From Paralithodes platypus (taxonomy: Eukaryota > Arthropoda > Malacostraca > Decapoda > Lithodidae), in assembly GCA_032716605.1 (NCBI GenBank), contig CM064551.1, positions 47,986,674 through 48,050,673 of the forward strand: 64,000 nucleotides of DNA, in the 5' to 3' direction. The notes beneath the pieces were generated by a model. That model had not been told where the DNA came from. It worked only from the letters and a program-made list of their open reading frames with translations, and did not search any database. The position numbers and the translations under genes are program-made. Below, piece by piece: positions 10,769 to 21,494 of the stretch. The stretch's first letter is position 1. Every line of letters starts with the position of its first letter.

Positions 10769-11630
10769 TTTCCAAACTACCCTCCTTTGGCTTCTATTCC
10801 TGTCTGTGCTTTTATTTATAAATTTGTTACTGGCCATTCCATAGCTGCGGTTGCTCACTTCCTTAACCTATCAACTCCGGTGTTCCTCAGAGCTTTGTCC
10901 TATCTCCAGTTCTATTTATAATATTCATTAATGATCTACTCAACTGTACCTCCAGTCCTATCCATTCATATACTGACGACTCTACCTAACGCTATTACTA
11001 GTTTTCTATAACATCTCACAATGCAATCACTCCAAAACTCACGCTTATCTTCTGATCTGTCAATTATTTCCGACAATTATTGGGGCCAAGAAAATTTAGT
11101 TACTTTCATTGCTTCCAAAACCCTATTTCTCCATCTATGTATTTACCCATTACAATCTTCCACACGACAATCCTTTACTCTTCAACAATACACAAATCAA
11201 CCCTTCGTCTTCTCTTAATATTCTTGGCGTCTCTTTTTCTTCTGATCTTTTTCGGAAAGTCCATATCACCACTCCAGAAGTTAGGTGGGCTCTCTTTACT
11301 CCCACACAGGGGCACAGTGCGCCCATGTATCGAATACCGGTACTGTTCGCAAGTGTGGGGAGGTTTTCGAAATGGTACAGTCAAAAACATTTCGTCTCAT
11401 CAACTCACACGCCGCAATGTTGCATCTCTCTCACTCTTCTACCGCTATTACAATAATCAGTGTTCTTCAGAGCTCTCTCAGTGTATACCTCCTCCCTTAC
11501 ACAGAGCTCTCTCAGTGTATACCTCCTCCCTTACAGAGTGGAGGGCACTCGCCTTTAAACACTTTGCCACCCCTATTCTGTCCAACTCTCTAACCCAAGA
11601 GTGAACCGATTTTCCCTGTCTTTCTTCTAC
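10769..11630 (+). pseudogene. LINE B RT and C-terminal region, second copy across the gap
   Basis: This is identical or nearly identical to 9032-9893, including the 34-bp tandem duplication, the YTDD active site and all stops. It is the part that leads without interruption into the complete piggyBac MITE and the LINE C-terminus. It is most likely the same locus assembled twice. Confidence 0.65.
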
Positions 11631-12239
11631 TTAACCCAGCAAGTGCTGGAAGACTCTTAAGAGTTTCCCCGGGCGACTGCGGGAAGACTCTTAAGATCCT
11701 GGGCCTAAAAAAATCCATTTAAAACACCCCAAATTTATTTTTAATTTTTGTTTTTCCCCCCTGGGCCATGCCAAATATCACTCCTCCACATCCCCTCCTT
11801 CCCCACTTTCCTCCCCTCCTTGAGTTATCACCTATTTTCCCTGTTATTCCCTTATTCTGTGGTCTATTTTCGTGCTAACATTAGCGAGTTGGTAGCAGGG
11901 CGTTGTCATCACTGTTACCAAGCGTGGGAAAGAGCGAGAGAGAGAGAGACTATTGCGTAACAGTGTCTCTCCAGACAAGGGGAGGGGAGGGAGGTTGCCT
12001 CAGCCATACATTATGTAACTCCCGGCCTGTATCGCCGATTTTGACCATCCAAACGCTGTTTCCACTTGTTTTATTGCTGTAACATGTTAATACGTTTATA
12101 ATCAACCTAAAATAGGCGCATATGGATAAGTATTAATGCTATTTATGGTAAAATAACGATGTTAGTGATGGGAACAGCTCAAATACATGCGCACAGGCGT
12201 GTGGTGTCTCATACCCCCCATGCGCACGTCTTAGGTTAA
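11631..12239. mobile_element. piggyBac-type MITE (family 2), complete copy in LINE B
   Basis: It has TTAA at 11631-11634 and 12236-12239, with no transposase frame. The left end carries paired GACTCTTAAGA motifs within 70 bp. The right end is short (GGTTAA), so the terminal inversion is only about 6 bp. Removing the insert and one TTAA joins LINE B in frame (FFYLT-SKLWNSL). A second family member lies inverted at 58115-58742 and shares both ends, including the GTGCGCATGGGG block near the right end. Confidence 0.8.
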
Positions 12240-12430
12240 CAAGCAAACTCTGGAACTCTCTCCCTCAATCTATCTTTCCCTCCTCCTATAACTTAGATTG
12301 ATTCAAGCTCTGTGTGTCCAGATATTTTGACTCTAACATACCTTGAATTTGGCTTCCTATCACTGTTTCCACATTGGAAGCGACTCTTGTTACAGACAGC
12401 ATTGCCTTTTATCTCCTTCATACACATAAA
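12240..12430 (+). pseudogene. LINE B C-terminus
   Basis: It reads SKLWNSLPQSIFPSSYNLD, a stop, then FKLCVSRYFD, the usual last block of CR1/Jockey-type ORF2 proteins. It ends in an A-rich stretch at about 12427 that may be the remains of the tail. Confidence 0.65.
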
Positions 12431-12795
12431 AAAAGGGGGAGGGAGGTTATACAGTAGGTCTACTTCCTCTATGGAAGTGAGAATACAGATATGATAACAG
12501 TGGGTGCGGGAAACTCATTATACGTAACATACTGTACAGTACTGACTACTGACTACCCGGAACTGATATCATAATTGTTTTCTTCATTGGTAGCCTTAAA
12601 TTATGAAATGTAAATTCCTTAAGTTAGTTGATTTTGCAAATGGGCATGAATGCAAGACTGAAGGAGGAAATATATAATCGTATGTTTCAGACAAGTGTTC
12701 AGTATTCAAAATCAACAGGTAAATAACAAGGTTATATGGAGTTCATGCAAGCTATCTTAGTGCAAAGTTCTTTTTTGTCACTGCCTTTATTTTTG
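12431..12795. other. No recognisable feature
   Basis: AT-rich sequence with no coding frame or repeat that I can assign. Confidence 0.5.
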
Positions 12796-12879
12796 CTTTT
12801 CTTTTCGCGAAATTAGGCCTAGGCTTACTTGTGCCCTTCTAGTTGGTTGGAAGGGGGGCGCTGACCCTTGTAGGGCCGA

Positions 12880-14240
12880 TCCCTTTTGGTGGTCTTTTTA
12901 CTTGTTACTGACTCTCATCAAGACTGCAGGAACTAGTGCACCAGGTAATTTCATATATTACCGCCTCAAGTACCGAATAGGCTAACTTCCGAGTTTTGGC
13001 CTAGCCTAGGAGGGGGGGGGGGGGGGGGGGGGGGGGTTTGGACTTCAACACTGTGGTAACCTCAATCTGGCATACAATGCTCACTTTTTGATTGACGGAC
13101 CCAGTGCTCTATCTCCCTGGATATAGTCCCACAAAACCGCGAACGTAGCCCGTTCTGATGAGTTTTTGTCTGACAGTTTTTGTTCTGTCTACTGCCCCTC
13201 CTACGGTCTTGATTATATCCCTCATCAAGGGTACAGTAACTGGTGGCGCCCTGTAATTTCATATATTACTGGCTCCAGAACCGATTAGGCTAACTTCCGT
13301 TTTTAGCCTAGCCTTGATGGGGGGGCGTTTTGGTTTAGACTGCGACTCTGCGGATGAATAACAGGGGTGCTATGGGCTCTCTGCGAGAGGGCTGGTTATC
13401 ACACAGAGGCCCACGTCTCTTCAAGAAACTCCCACGGCGAGTAAGAGACATGAGAGACGTCTCGTTAGACAACTTCAAGAGAGCCCTCGATGTCGAACTG
13501 CAAAAAGTGCCAGACGAGCCCACCCTCGCAAGGGAGCGAGCTGTCGCTTCAAACAGTCTACTGCACCAAATCACCACCCATAACGAGGGGCGTCGTGCTC
13601 CTTGGTGCCGCTAGAAGAGTGGCGAACACATCAAAAGGTATCAAAAGGTAAGGTATCCTCAATCTGGCATACTCTGCCCCTGTATTGATATTACGGACCC
13701 AGTGCTCTGTCTACCCGACGCTTCGGTCACTTGTTGCTTACCCTCATCAAGGGTACAGTAACTGGTGCCTCTCTGTAATTTCATATATTACTGGCTCAGG
13801 TACCGAATAGGCTAACTTTTTTAGCCTAGCCTAGAAGGGGGGCGTTTGGTGTACAACTCTGTGGCCTCCTCAATCTGGCATAAATGCCCCTGTATTGATC
13901 GGGGGCCCCAGTGCTCTGTATTCCTGTCGCTACGATCCCTTGTTGCTTACCCTCATCAAGGGTCCGGTACATAGTGGCTCCCTGTAATTTCATATATTAC
14001 TGACTCACGTACCGATTAGGCTTACTTCCGTTTTTGGCCTAGCCTAGGTGGGGGCCTTTTCGGTGTCCGACACTGTGGCTTCCTCAATCTAGCATTTAAT
14101 GCTCACTTTTTTATTGCCGGCTCCAGTGCTGTCTACCTGGCCTCAGTCCCACAAAACCGCGAACGTAGCCCGTTCTGATGAGTTTTTATCTGACAGTTTT
14201 TATTCTGTCTACTGCCCCCCACTACGGTCGTGCACTTGAT
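12880..14240. repeat. Tandem array of diverged 210-300-bp units
   Basis: Units start at the block CTCAATCTGGCAT (about 13062, 13656, 13864, and a variant near 14080). They share GTAATTTCATATATTAC, TACCGAATAGGCTAACTT, TTTGGCCTAGCCTAG and CAAAACCGCGAACGTAGCCC. A partial unit precedes the first. Units differ in length, and one is interrupted by a LINE scrap at 13352-13640. A run of 25 G lies at 13012-13036. The array sits immediately before the degenerate DIRS and may be its leader; that link is inference. Confidence 0.75.
13352..13640 (+). pseudogene. LINE C-terminal fragment inside the tandem array
   Basis: An 86-codon open stretch contains RGPRLFKKLPRRVRDMRDVS, LDNFKRALDVELQKVPDEP and SNSLLHQI, the conserved last block of a LINE ORF2. 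It is followed by a repeated AAAAGGTATC tail. It is a strongly 5' truncated insertion carrying no catalytic residues. Confidence 0.65.
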
Positions 14241-14457
14241 TTCCCACAGGCTCTCCCGCGCCTGATGTGACTTTAGGAGGGTTACCTTTGGGCCCCTCCG
14301 CTTTTGGAAGGGACTTTTCTTTTACTGGCCTTCCACCTTCTTGGGTGCCACAGACCTCTCAGACGTACCGATGAGTTTCCGCCCTGGGTCGGGAACTCCC
14401 AGCTCTAGGTCGGACCTTTCATTTACGGTCCCATGGTCTCACTGGGCCCCTCCTCTC

Positions 14458-14590
14458 TAGAACGGGACTTTCCGTTCTATGTCGGAGGTCTGTTTTCACA
14501 TTGACTGATACCCGCAGACGCTCTAGAACGGGACTTTCCGTTCTATGTCGGAGGTCTGTTTTCACGCTGTCTGTTACCCACAGACGCTCC
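14458..14590. repeat. Tandem duplication of about 60 bp
   Basis: CTCTAGAACGGGACTTTCCG and the following GTCGGAGGTCTGTTTTCAC block appear twice in direct succession. Looser relatives of the unit recur to about 14840. Confidence 0.7.
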
Positions 14591-16211
14591 CACGTCTGCT
14601 GTGACTTGCCAGGCTACCTTTCCTGGGTCCTCGGCTTACGGCGGGGCCCATCTGGGCCTCTCCGCTCTCGGACGGGCCTTTTCCCTAACGCACTACTGCC
14701 GTCTCATACCACTTCCCACGCCTGAACGTACGAGTCCGTATACGGACGATTCCGCCCGCCTTGGAACGCGGACGTTCCCGCTCGATGTCGGTACTTTTCC
14801 GCTCTCGAACGGACGTTGCTGTTTACGGTCGCGCTACTCTTGCCTCAGTTTAGGCCTAGACTGGTCGTCCTGCACTTCCATTAAGATGTATTTTAATGCT
14901 CCTTTTTACCAGGCTGTGCTTTCTGACCTACAGGACCTCTTCACTGATACCGGCCTTAAGGTATCGGTCTCCATTATATTTTGGGGTGGGGTTTCCTTCA
15001 GTTCTTGAGAGGGTTGAGCATCTACCCCTTGGTTTTTTCTGACCTGGGGTTTGGGGCTCTTTGGCCTGTTGCTGGTTCCCCTATGGCATTCTTGATCCTC
15101 CTTTTGGAGGGTTCTCTTCAGCTTTAACTTCCAGGGGGACATGGGGGGGGGGGAAGGGGCACTCTCCTTCATTGGACGGGACTCCAGTCTCTAGGCCTAG
15201 TGAGAGCTTTTAGGCTGCTCCCTGACCTGGTGCCTGTAGCCTCTTCTGGGATCTCTGATCCTTATTTTGTGCATGACCTCATGACTGATACTCCTGCCTG
15301 GCCTCCCATTTTGGGGGCACTCTTTGGCCTTCTTCTTAAGGATTCATCGACTTTCAGTGTTTTTTTCGTGGTGCTTCTGACCAGGCTTTCGTCTTGTCTC
15401 TGCCAATGACATACATGCGTGCATTGCCATGGCCTTTATTTTCATGGTGCTTACAAACAGGCTTTATTCTTGTTACTGTCGATGACATACATGCATGCCT
15501 TCCCATGGCCTCCACGAGGTCTTCACAGAGTTTCTTTTTTTTTTTTTCTGGTTCCAGTGTCGTATGTCTACTTCGCTCTGCTCTCGCCACGGGTTCCTCA
15601 CCGGGTGGTGAGTTCCACCCATCCTACATTCGTCCTACATCCTACCTTCCGCTCCAGAGCGGATTTCCGCCCCCGAGCGGAGCGGCCCGTTCTGGTCCAC
15701 TCCTCTCTGGGTCGGTGCTAGGGTGCTTTGCTTTGCCTCTGTATAGGGACTTGGTTGCAGTAGTTCACGGACTTCTCCTTTTCATCAGATTGTGCTCCCA
15801 CTCTACTCTATTGGTACCCTTGGGCATCTTCTTCTCTTCAGTACCTTCAACCTTTGGGTATTATTATTATCCTCTTCCATTATAAGGCTTTTCATGCATT
15901 CCTTCTCAGGACTTGCACAGGGTTCTTTGCACTTGCTGGTTCGCCTGGTCTCTCCCTGACCCTCCGCATGGGGGGTCCCTCTTCACCCCTCACCACGCAC
16001 AAGGGGGGGGGGGGGGATACTCACTTTCATGAAAGGTGCTCCATTTGCAGGGTGTAGTGACCACTTTTGTGCGCTTTTCTGCCCTCGTGCCTGTTTCGAA
16101 GGGCCCCCCTTTTTCGTCCTTCCCTTCCTCAACAGGGGAAGGGGGTACAGGTACTCTCCTATCACGGATTCAAGGGTTTTTCCCAATATTGTGCTTGCAC
16201 ACATTTCCTGT

Positions 16212-17190
16212 GCTTCATACATGGGACATCAGTATCTTTTACTTTCCAATTGCGATGTGGATGTCACTTCCTACTTGCGCTGCGCGTCAGAAGTCTACAA
16301 GGCGCCAGATCGCCTTTCCTCCAGGTGCCTCGTTCGGGGGTCCTGGCTGTTTCCGAGGACTCCGAAACAAAGGTGGGTTGTCGCTCTCCTTCACCATCCC
16401 GCCGACGATCTCCGACTCTACTCTGTCCGGTTCAGGCCATCCATGTGGCTCCACCCAAGGCTCAGGAGGCCACCGCTGACCGGTTTGCCTCCATCCGCCC
16501 CATGCTTATGTACATGGCGGTATTCTTGGTACGCTCTACTACCGTCCCTCCTATTTACCTGTGGTAACTCTTTGTGGCCCGCCTGCCTTCTTCCCCTGCT
16601 CTGCCTGGGGCGCTTCATACATGGGCCATCGGTATATTTTTCCTTTTCGGTTGCAGTGAGGATGTCCTTTCCTCCCTGCACACACCATGGGGGTTCCCGT
16701 CCTGCCTTGCCCATTGGGACATGGAGAGTCCTACCCATGTCTCGTGCTCCAACCGCGATGGGTTTAACCCTCGGAGGTGTAGACCGTGTCTCGTCGATAT
16801 TGACCTTCGGGTCTCGTCCTACGTTCCCGGACGCTGTAGAGGCAAGGTCTCGCCTCTGAGCTACATGATTGGGGTTTCGCTCTCTCTGTCAAGGACCACC
16901 TCCGACGGTTTCCGTGCTTCCTAGACGAAGGGGTGCGTGCCATGCTTCCCCTTCCCTCTGCTGTCTCCCTGGCACCTGAACGCTTTTCCCCCGGTGCCTC
17001 GTTCGGACGTCCCTACTGTTTCCGAGGACGCCGGGTCGTAGGGGAGACGCCGCTCTACTTCACCACGTCGCCGACGGTCTCCGGCTCCACGCCGCCCTGT
17101 CTCTTCCCCTGTACGATCTCCGGGCGTGCTTTCGTACTGGGCAGTGTTCTTGCCTACGTAACCTGCTCTACCTGTGGTTGCTGCTCCGGT
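16212..17190. repeat. Direct duplication inside the degenerate DIRS gag region
   Basis: The block beginning GCTTCATACATGGG at 16212 recurs at 16613. The block with CTGTTTCCGAGGAC at about 16345 recurs near 17015. Similarity continues through TTACCTGTGGT at about 16555 and CTACCTGTGGT near 17170. The copies are diverged, so the duplication is old. Its origin is unclear. Confidence 0.55.
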
Positions 17191-18379
17191 TGTCCATCCT
17201 CCCACTCGCTCCCAGGCAGCATCGACTTTTTTAGTCATGCTCCCTGTGTGTAGCCTGGGGCTGGTTGGTCGGCCTGTCCACGTTCCGTCCCTCGGGACGT
17301 TTCAGGTCCCTAACGGACGTCGCTTCCCTTCCCTTTACGGGAAGCCGTCATCGTCGGGAAATGTGGCGGCATCCCACCCGGAAGGAGCTCTTACACATGC
17401 ACAAGGGGTGCGCCCGGTGCCTGCGAGTTGGCAGGTACGGCTCGAAGCCTTTGCTCGACACGACGTACATGTCGACGCGCCCACTCTGTCGGCCTCGTAT
17501 GAGCTTCAGTAGTGTCATTCCATAGTTTATCTTTTACTGTTCCTTGTGGCTGACGGAGCGCGTCGACTTCGGGGTTCGGTCGGAGATGGGTTCTTCACCA
17601 CTCCCTCCTGTCGGCTACTCCTCCGTATCGAGCCTCGTCATGCCTTCATCCGGGGTTTCACCTCCATTTTGGGCCTGGTTCTTTGCCCCTACGTTATTTT
17701 TCTGGACGTATGCCACGTTCCTTCACGCCACCAGAGAAGGGAGCCCTGGAACGAGTTCACAAGCCCTGGCGGCGCACTGCTCGCATGCTGTCCACCCTCT
17801 TCGAGCGACTGCACCTAGCTCGGCTTCCCCTCAGGCTTATTGTAGTGCTCGGGAAGGGTGGGGCCCAATTCGGGCGAGTGCGACTGCAGCTCGCCATCGC
17901 CTCCGTCGGCTTCATTCAGTGTCCCTTCCATGAGGCTGCGCGTTGTTGCCAGTGTCTGTGGTTTTCCTTCTGTACACTGGCGCCGGCTGAGGTCCGCACG
18001 TCGCTGTTGCTTTCTGTGCTCCCTCCGGAGGGGCTCTTCTCTGCCCCTGCATGGCAGGGGTCTTCCCTCTTTGCTGCTGCGGGGCTCTTCGCTCCCCGTC
18101 CGCCTGGGATGTCACGACCCTCCTCAACCGCTTCCTCTTAGTTGAGGTCAGTAGACCGGCTCGTAACGAGGCCGCCAGACTCGGGGCCCCTACCGGCTCT
18201 TGCGTCCCCACTCTCGGTTTAGCTTCGCCGTTCGTGGGCACGCCGGGTAATACGGCGGGGTCTGTCCTCGAGGTGCCGTTCCACGTTTCCACTCCGGCGA
18301 CCTGCGTGACATCGGCCTGTCTCCCCAGACGTCGCCTCAGTTATTCTGTCCATGCACGTGGATGGGATTATTCGGGAAG

Positions 18380-19245
18380 TCTCGCCTCACCAGCGGGGCT
18401 TCCTGTCGCATGTCTTTCTGGTCTCTGTGACGGACAGCGGGGTGTTGTGACCGGTGGTCGACCTGTCGTGCCTCGTATTGATGACTCTAATTATGTTACG
18501 TTCGGCGGTTTACCCTTCGGTCTCCATGTCGCCCCTCGTGTCTTTACGACCCTCGTCGGCCTGGCCTTGCCTCCCCTGCTCACTCGGGGTCTGCCGCTCC
18601 TATTTTTCCTTGGTGGGTGGGATCTTCTCCACGAACTCTCCCACACACTGTGTACAAGATGCTCTCCTTGTTCCTCCTCGCTCCTCGGTTCGGTTTCCTA
18701 GTCGCCATTCCCGAGTCCTGCCTTCCACCGTCGCACGATGTGCCGTGGGCGGGCCTCGACTGGGACAGGTCGAGCACGCCTGTCACCCTGAGTCAGGTGA
18801 CTGCGTAGTCTTTTCGTTCTTCAGGACCTGGCAGGGTACCTGTTTTACCACGCACTCCTTTACACCGTCACACTGCGTGTACCCTACCTACCCGGGACTG
18901 CCAACCTATGGGCGGTTGCTCTGTCGATGGGACAGAGCACCCGGGTAGTTTGGTATTTCCAACACACCGTATTAGATGTGTTTCCGCCACCCGACGCCCT
19001 TTTTGATGTGCAAAGTCCTCCACAGGCTGAGTGGGTACATGAACTTTGTTTGGTTGTTCACTTCCATCTGGCCGGCACACGCCTGGTCCGCTCAGCTGTG
19101 GCGGTGGCGCCCGAGTCCTGTTCCCCTATCGTTCCCCGATTTCCACTTGGGATCAATTGGTGACCTAGGGACCTCGTTGGCCTTCACATCGTGGATGTTT
19201 GTGAGGCAGGGTGGCTGCCGAAGTTTCGTCGATCTTTGACTGTCA
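18380..19245 (+). pseudogene. DIRS reverse transcriptase/RNase H, degenerate
   Basis: Across several frames it reads GFLSHVFLVSVTDSG then PVVDLSCL, the counterpart of FLSRMFLVPKRDSRQ and PVIDMSLL in the intact DIRS. Next is LPFGLHVAPRVFTTLVG (intact copy: MPFGLNIAPRIFTKIVK). The active site reads FFLGGW instead of FYLDDW, so both catalytic aspartates are gone. The tail has LMCKVLHRLSG and WPAHAWSAQL, matching LMCKVIHHLRS and WPTQAWYTQL. No intact protein is possible. Confidence 0.7.
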
Positions 19246-20180
19246 AATCCTCTCCACTGGACACATTCTCAGTGGCAGACTTCCGTCTCTCACTGGCACG
19301 GTTTTCCTTCTGGGATGACCAACACATCACGGACACGCCTGTCGGTGGCGTTCGTGTTTCCCTACCTCATTTGGTTATTTTTGAGATGCGTCCCAACATA
19401 TGCACCACGCTTAGGACCCGCCTGTCGGCCTTTTGGGTATCGTTTGAGTCATTCACGGGGATGGTCGTTCTTCACAGGGCATTGGATTTCCTCATGCGGG
19501 CCTGCTTTGGGCTTAGGCCTACCCCGCGTCAGATTCCTCCTCAGTGGTCTCTGGCGGAGGCTCTCCCACTGCTCTCGTCTGCCTCTTACACTATTTACCC
19601 CGCACCTGAACACTTCCATGCCATGACACTGTTCCTTCTGGTTTTGGCGGCGGGTGACGGCGTCTCGGAGATGGCTGCCGTGTCTTGGACCCGGCATTGC
19701 TTACGTTTTCTCCCGTCCTTGAGTCAGTTACTTTGGCTCCGTCTGTTCGTTTTGTAGCTACAACCGTACGCGACACTCCCGTTTTTAGGCCTTTCCTGTA
19801 CCGGCTTCCACACGTGGTAGGGTTCATCGTCCGTTATGCCCGGTTCAAACCCTGCATACGTATGTGTACTCGGCCAGGCCAGTGTCGGGGTTGACATTAC
19901 GGGTGGCGCCTACGTCCGATAGGAGGCTTGATCGCCGTGCTGTGGGACTTCGCCTGTGTCGGGTTCTTCGGGCCAGTAACCCGTACATTCAGGGCACAGC
20001 TCATGCCGTCCGTTCGTACGCTGCTACATTCAGGTTTTACTTGATTTTTCTCGCCCGGACTTTGCCGACACAGGGTTTTGGTCTTCCCCCACCACGTTTG
20101 TCTCCTCCTCTCTGTCGTTGTCCACCGACAGACCGGGGCGTCCTTGTAGTGCGTTGGGCCTGCAGGTTCCCTCGGGGTCT
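19191..20180 (+). pseudogene. DIRS tyrosine recombinase, degenerate
   Basis: The 188-codon frame contains LDFLMRACFGLRPTPRQIPP, matching GFMRACFKLRAPNRQLLP of the intact recombinase. The first catalytic Arg block reads GDGVSEMAAVS instead of GHRVSELAAMA, so Arg is replaced by Gly. A shifted frame near 20060-20170 reads DFADTGFWSSPTTF, matching DISQTGLWSSSNTF. There the position of the nucleophilic Tyr is also altered (VSSSLS against LSRYLS). Recombinase function is lost. Confidence 0.7.
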
Positions 20181-20770
20181 ACCTGCAGGGTTCCTTCTGT
20201 CTCTTGTCCTTCTCCTGTCCTGCCCTTCCTTTATTGGGGGTTGGGGGGGAGGGGGGGAGAGGGAAGGGTATTGCACTGTACCCATATTTGCACCTATGTT
20301 AAAGATTAATAACTGGGCTAAGCTTTTGATATACTTTCTAGTCTTAAGTATACTACATTCTTTCGGTATGTCTTGTCCTCATACCACTGAACTTTTCTTC
20401 TATGGCTTTTAGTGCTCGTCACTGACACTGCTCATGTAGTTTCTCGTCACATCCTGTAAGGTACTCATATTCAGCGTATGCCGGTATTTACTCGTTACAG
20501 TATGGGTCGTCCTGCTTTCTTCCGGAAGGAGGAGGGGGGGGGGGGGGAGGGAATTTATATTCATCATTATGAAATGCATCATTCTTTGTCTTAGGCTAAG
20601 TTATCTCATGGAATAAGACTTGACTGTACTTGACCTCTCTTGATATGCACCTGTCTGTACACTCTTTTTATAAACTCTCTTGTTTAAGTCGGTCTTTCCA
20701 TGGTCCTGATATTTCCTAAGGGCTAAGTTTGTGTTTTTTCGCTTGGATGTCCGCCTCCAATTTGTTACTC

Positions 20771-20883
20771 TAGCTCTACGTTGGAGATGTAGAGGCTACT
20801 ACTAAATTGGGAGGTTTGACACTCTCCCAATACCAAAGAAGGAAAACCTTCTATTTGGTAGGTAGCCTCGGAGTATCCAACGT
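20771..20883. repeat. Likely internal complementary region of the degenerate DIRS
   Basis: 20806-20883 is the near-exact reverse complement of 21219-21293, with a 3-nt indel. The preceding 35 bp (TAGCTCTACGTTGGAGATG onward) would then complement a left end that is absent here. The layout mirrors the DIRS at 23381. Confidence 0.6.
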
Positions 20884-21218
20884 CATAGTATCCCGCCCTC
20901 ACACCGTACCCCTGCCCATCCAATCTTGTCTAATTAACTTGATACCTGGATGATCTAATGAACCCGGTCGGGTTGTGCGGTGGACCCGTGACAACGGCTT
21001 AAGGAGCCAGATAGGATGGACAATGCTCTGCAATTTTCTCTTTTCTTTCTCATCAATATTTTAATTTCCTTTAAAATAGTAGCCTCAAAAGTGTGTACAA
21101 TGTACCTAGTAGAGAGAGTAAGGTGCTACTCTAGATGTTATCGATTTAATCGCGCTAGTGATTACGATAATTGCCCGCTCCAGAGCGGAACGGAATTATA
21201 CGATAAGTATATAGCTCT

Positions 21219-21293
21219 ACGTTGGATACTCCGAGGCTACCTACCAAATAGGTTTTCCTTCTTTGGTATTGGGAGAGTGTCAAACCTCCCAAT
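21219..21293. repeat. Likely right extremity of the degenerate DIRS
   Basis: It begins ACGTTGGATACTCCGAGGC and ends ACCTCCCAAT. It is the inverted partner of 20806-20883. Confidence 0.55.
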
Positions 21294-21300
21294 ATAGACC

Positions 21301-21345
21301 TATATACAGTATACAGTATATATACAGTATACTGTATATATATAC
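21301..21345. repeat. TATA/CAGTATAC palindromic AT-rich stretch
   Basis: Repeats of TATACAGTATAC form a self-complementary segment between the DIRS end and the tRNA-like pair. Confidence 0.6.
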
Positions 21346-21408
21346 TCCGAATCAGACTCGAACCACCAACAGTCAGGACGAGTGTCCATGCTTTGATCCA
21401 CTACACAC
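21346..21408 (-). repeat. tRNA-like (SINE head) sequence, minus copy
   Basis: On the minus strand it reads GTGTAGTGGATCAAAGCATG (A-box-like) and, 20 bp further, GGTGGTTCGAGTCTG (B-box-like, with the TTCGA core). It is the inverted partner of 21424-21493. Cloverleaf pairing is imperfect, so it is a tRNA-derived repeat and not a working gene. Confidence 0.5.
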
Positions 21409-21423
21409 AGGTATCCTCTATCA

Positions 21424-21493
21424 TGCCGTGGTATAGTGGATTAAAGTATGGACACTCGTCCTAACTGTTGGTGGTTCGAGTCCGACTGGGAGT
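21424..21493 (+). repeat. tRNA-like (SINE head) sequence, plus copy
   Basis: It reads TGGTATAGTGGATTAAAGTA (A-box-like) and GGTGGTTCGAGTCCG (B-box-like). It forms an inverted pair with 21346-21408, separated by 15 bp. Confidence 0.5.
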
Positions 21494-21494
21494 A

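Larger units (their letters stand above)
8473..11843. repeat. Near-identical 1.63-kb blocks flanking the gap (likely unmerged contig overlap)
   Basis: 8473-10106 matches 10207-11843. The offset is 1734 at the left and 1737 at the right because of a few small indels. The first block ends exactly at the gap and the second begins exactly after it, which is the pattern of two overlapping contigs placed side by side. The right part of the pogo MITE, LINE B and the start of a piggyBac MITE are therefore counted twice. Confidence 0.85.
8010..12430 (+). mobile_element. LINE B: decayed LINE, split by two MITEs and spanning an assembly gap
   Basis: The pieces are 8010-8061 (RT motif A, LDISKAFDRVCHK), 9032-9893 and its repeat 10769-11630 (RT motif C and C-terminal domain), and 12240-12430 (SKLWNSLPQSIF and FKLCVSRYF, the LINE C-terminus). 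A pogo-type MITE separates the first two pieces and a piggyBac MITE separates the last two. Many stops and shifts mark it as old. The 5' part is missing. Confidence 0.7.
14240..21297 (+). mobile_element. Degenerate DIRS-like retrotransposon
   Basis: Plus-strand remnants align by eye with the DIRS at 23381-39087: an RT/RNase H region at about 18380-19245 and a tyrosine recombinase region at 19191-20180. An inverted pair (20806-20883 with 21219-21293) sits where the internal complementary region and right terminal repeat of a DIRS should be. The 14.2-18.3 kb part would be gag, but no homology is legible; it holds internal duplications. The coding strand is markedly A-poor. The left terminal repeat was not found, so the left limit is uncertain. 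Confidence 0.65.

Noticed and set aside
9032..11630. A true tandem duplication of LINE B genes
   Set aside because: The repeat limits coincide exactly with the 100-N gap, which points to an assembly overlap.
14501..18948. Many 100-200-codon plus and minus frames in the A-poor region
   Set aside because: Low A content removes stop codons by chance; only the stretches matching DIRS RT/RNase H and recombinase are supported.
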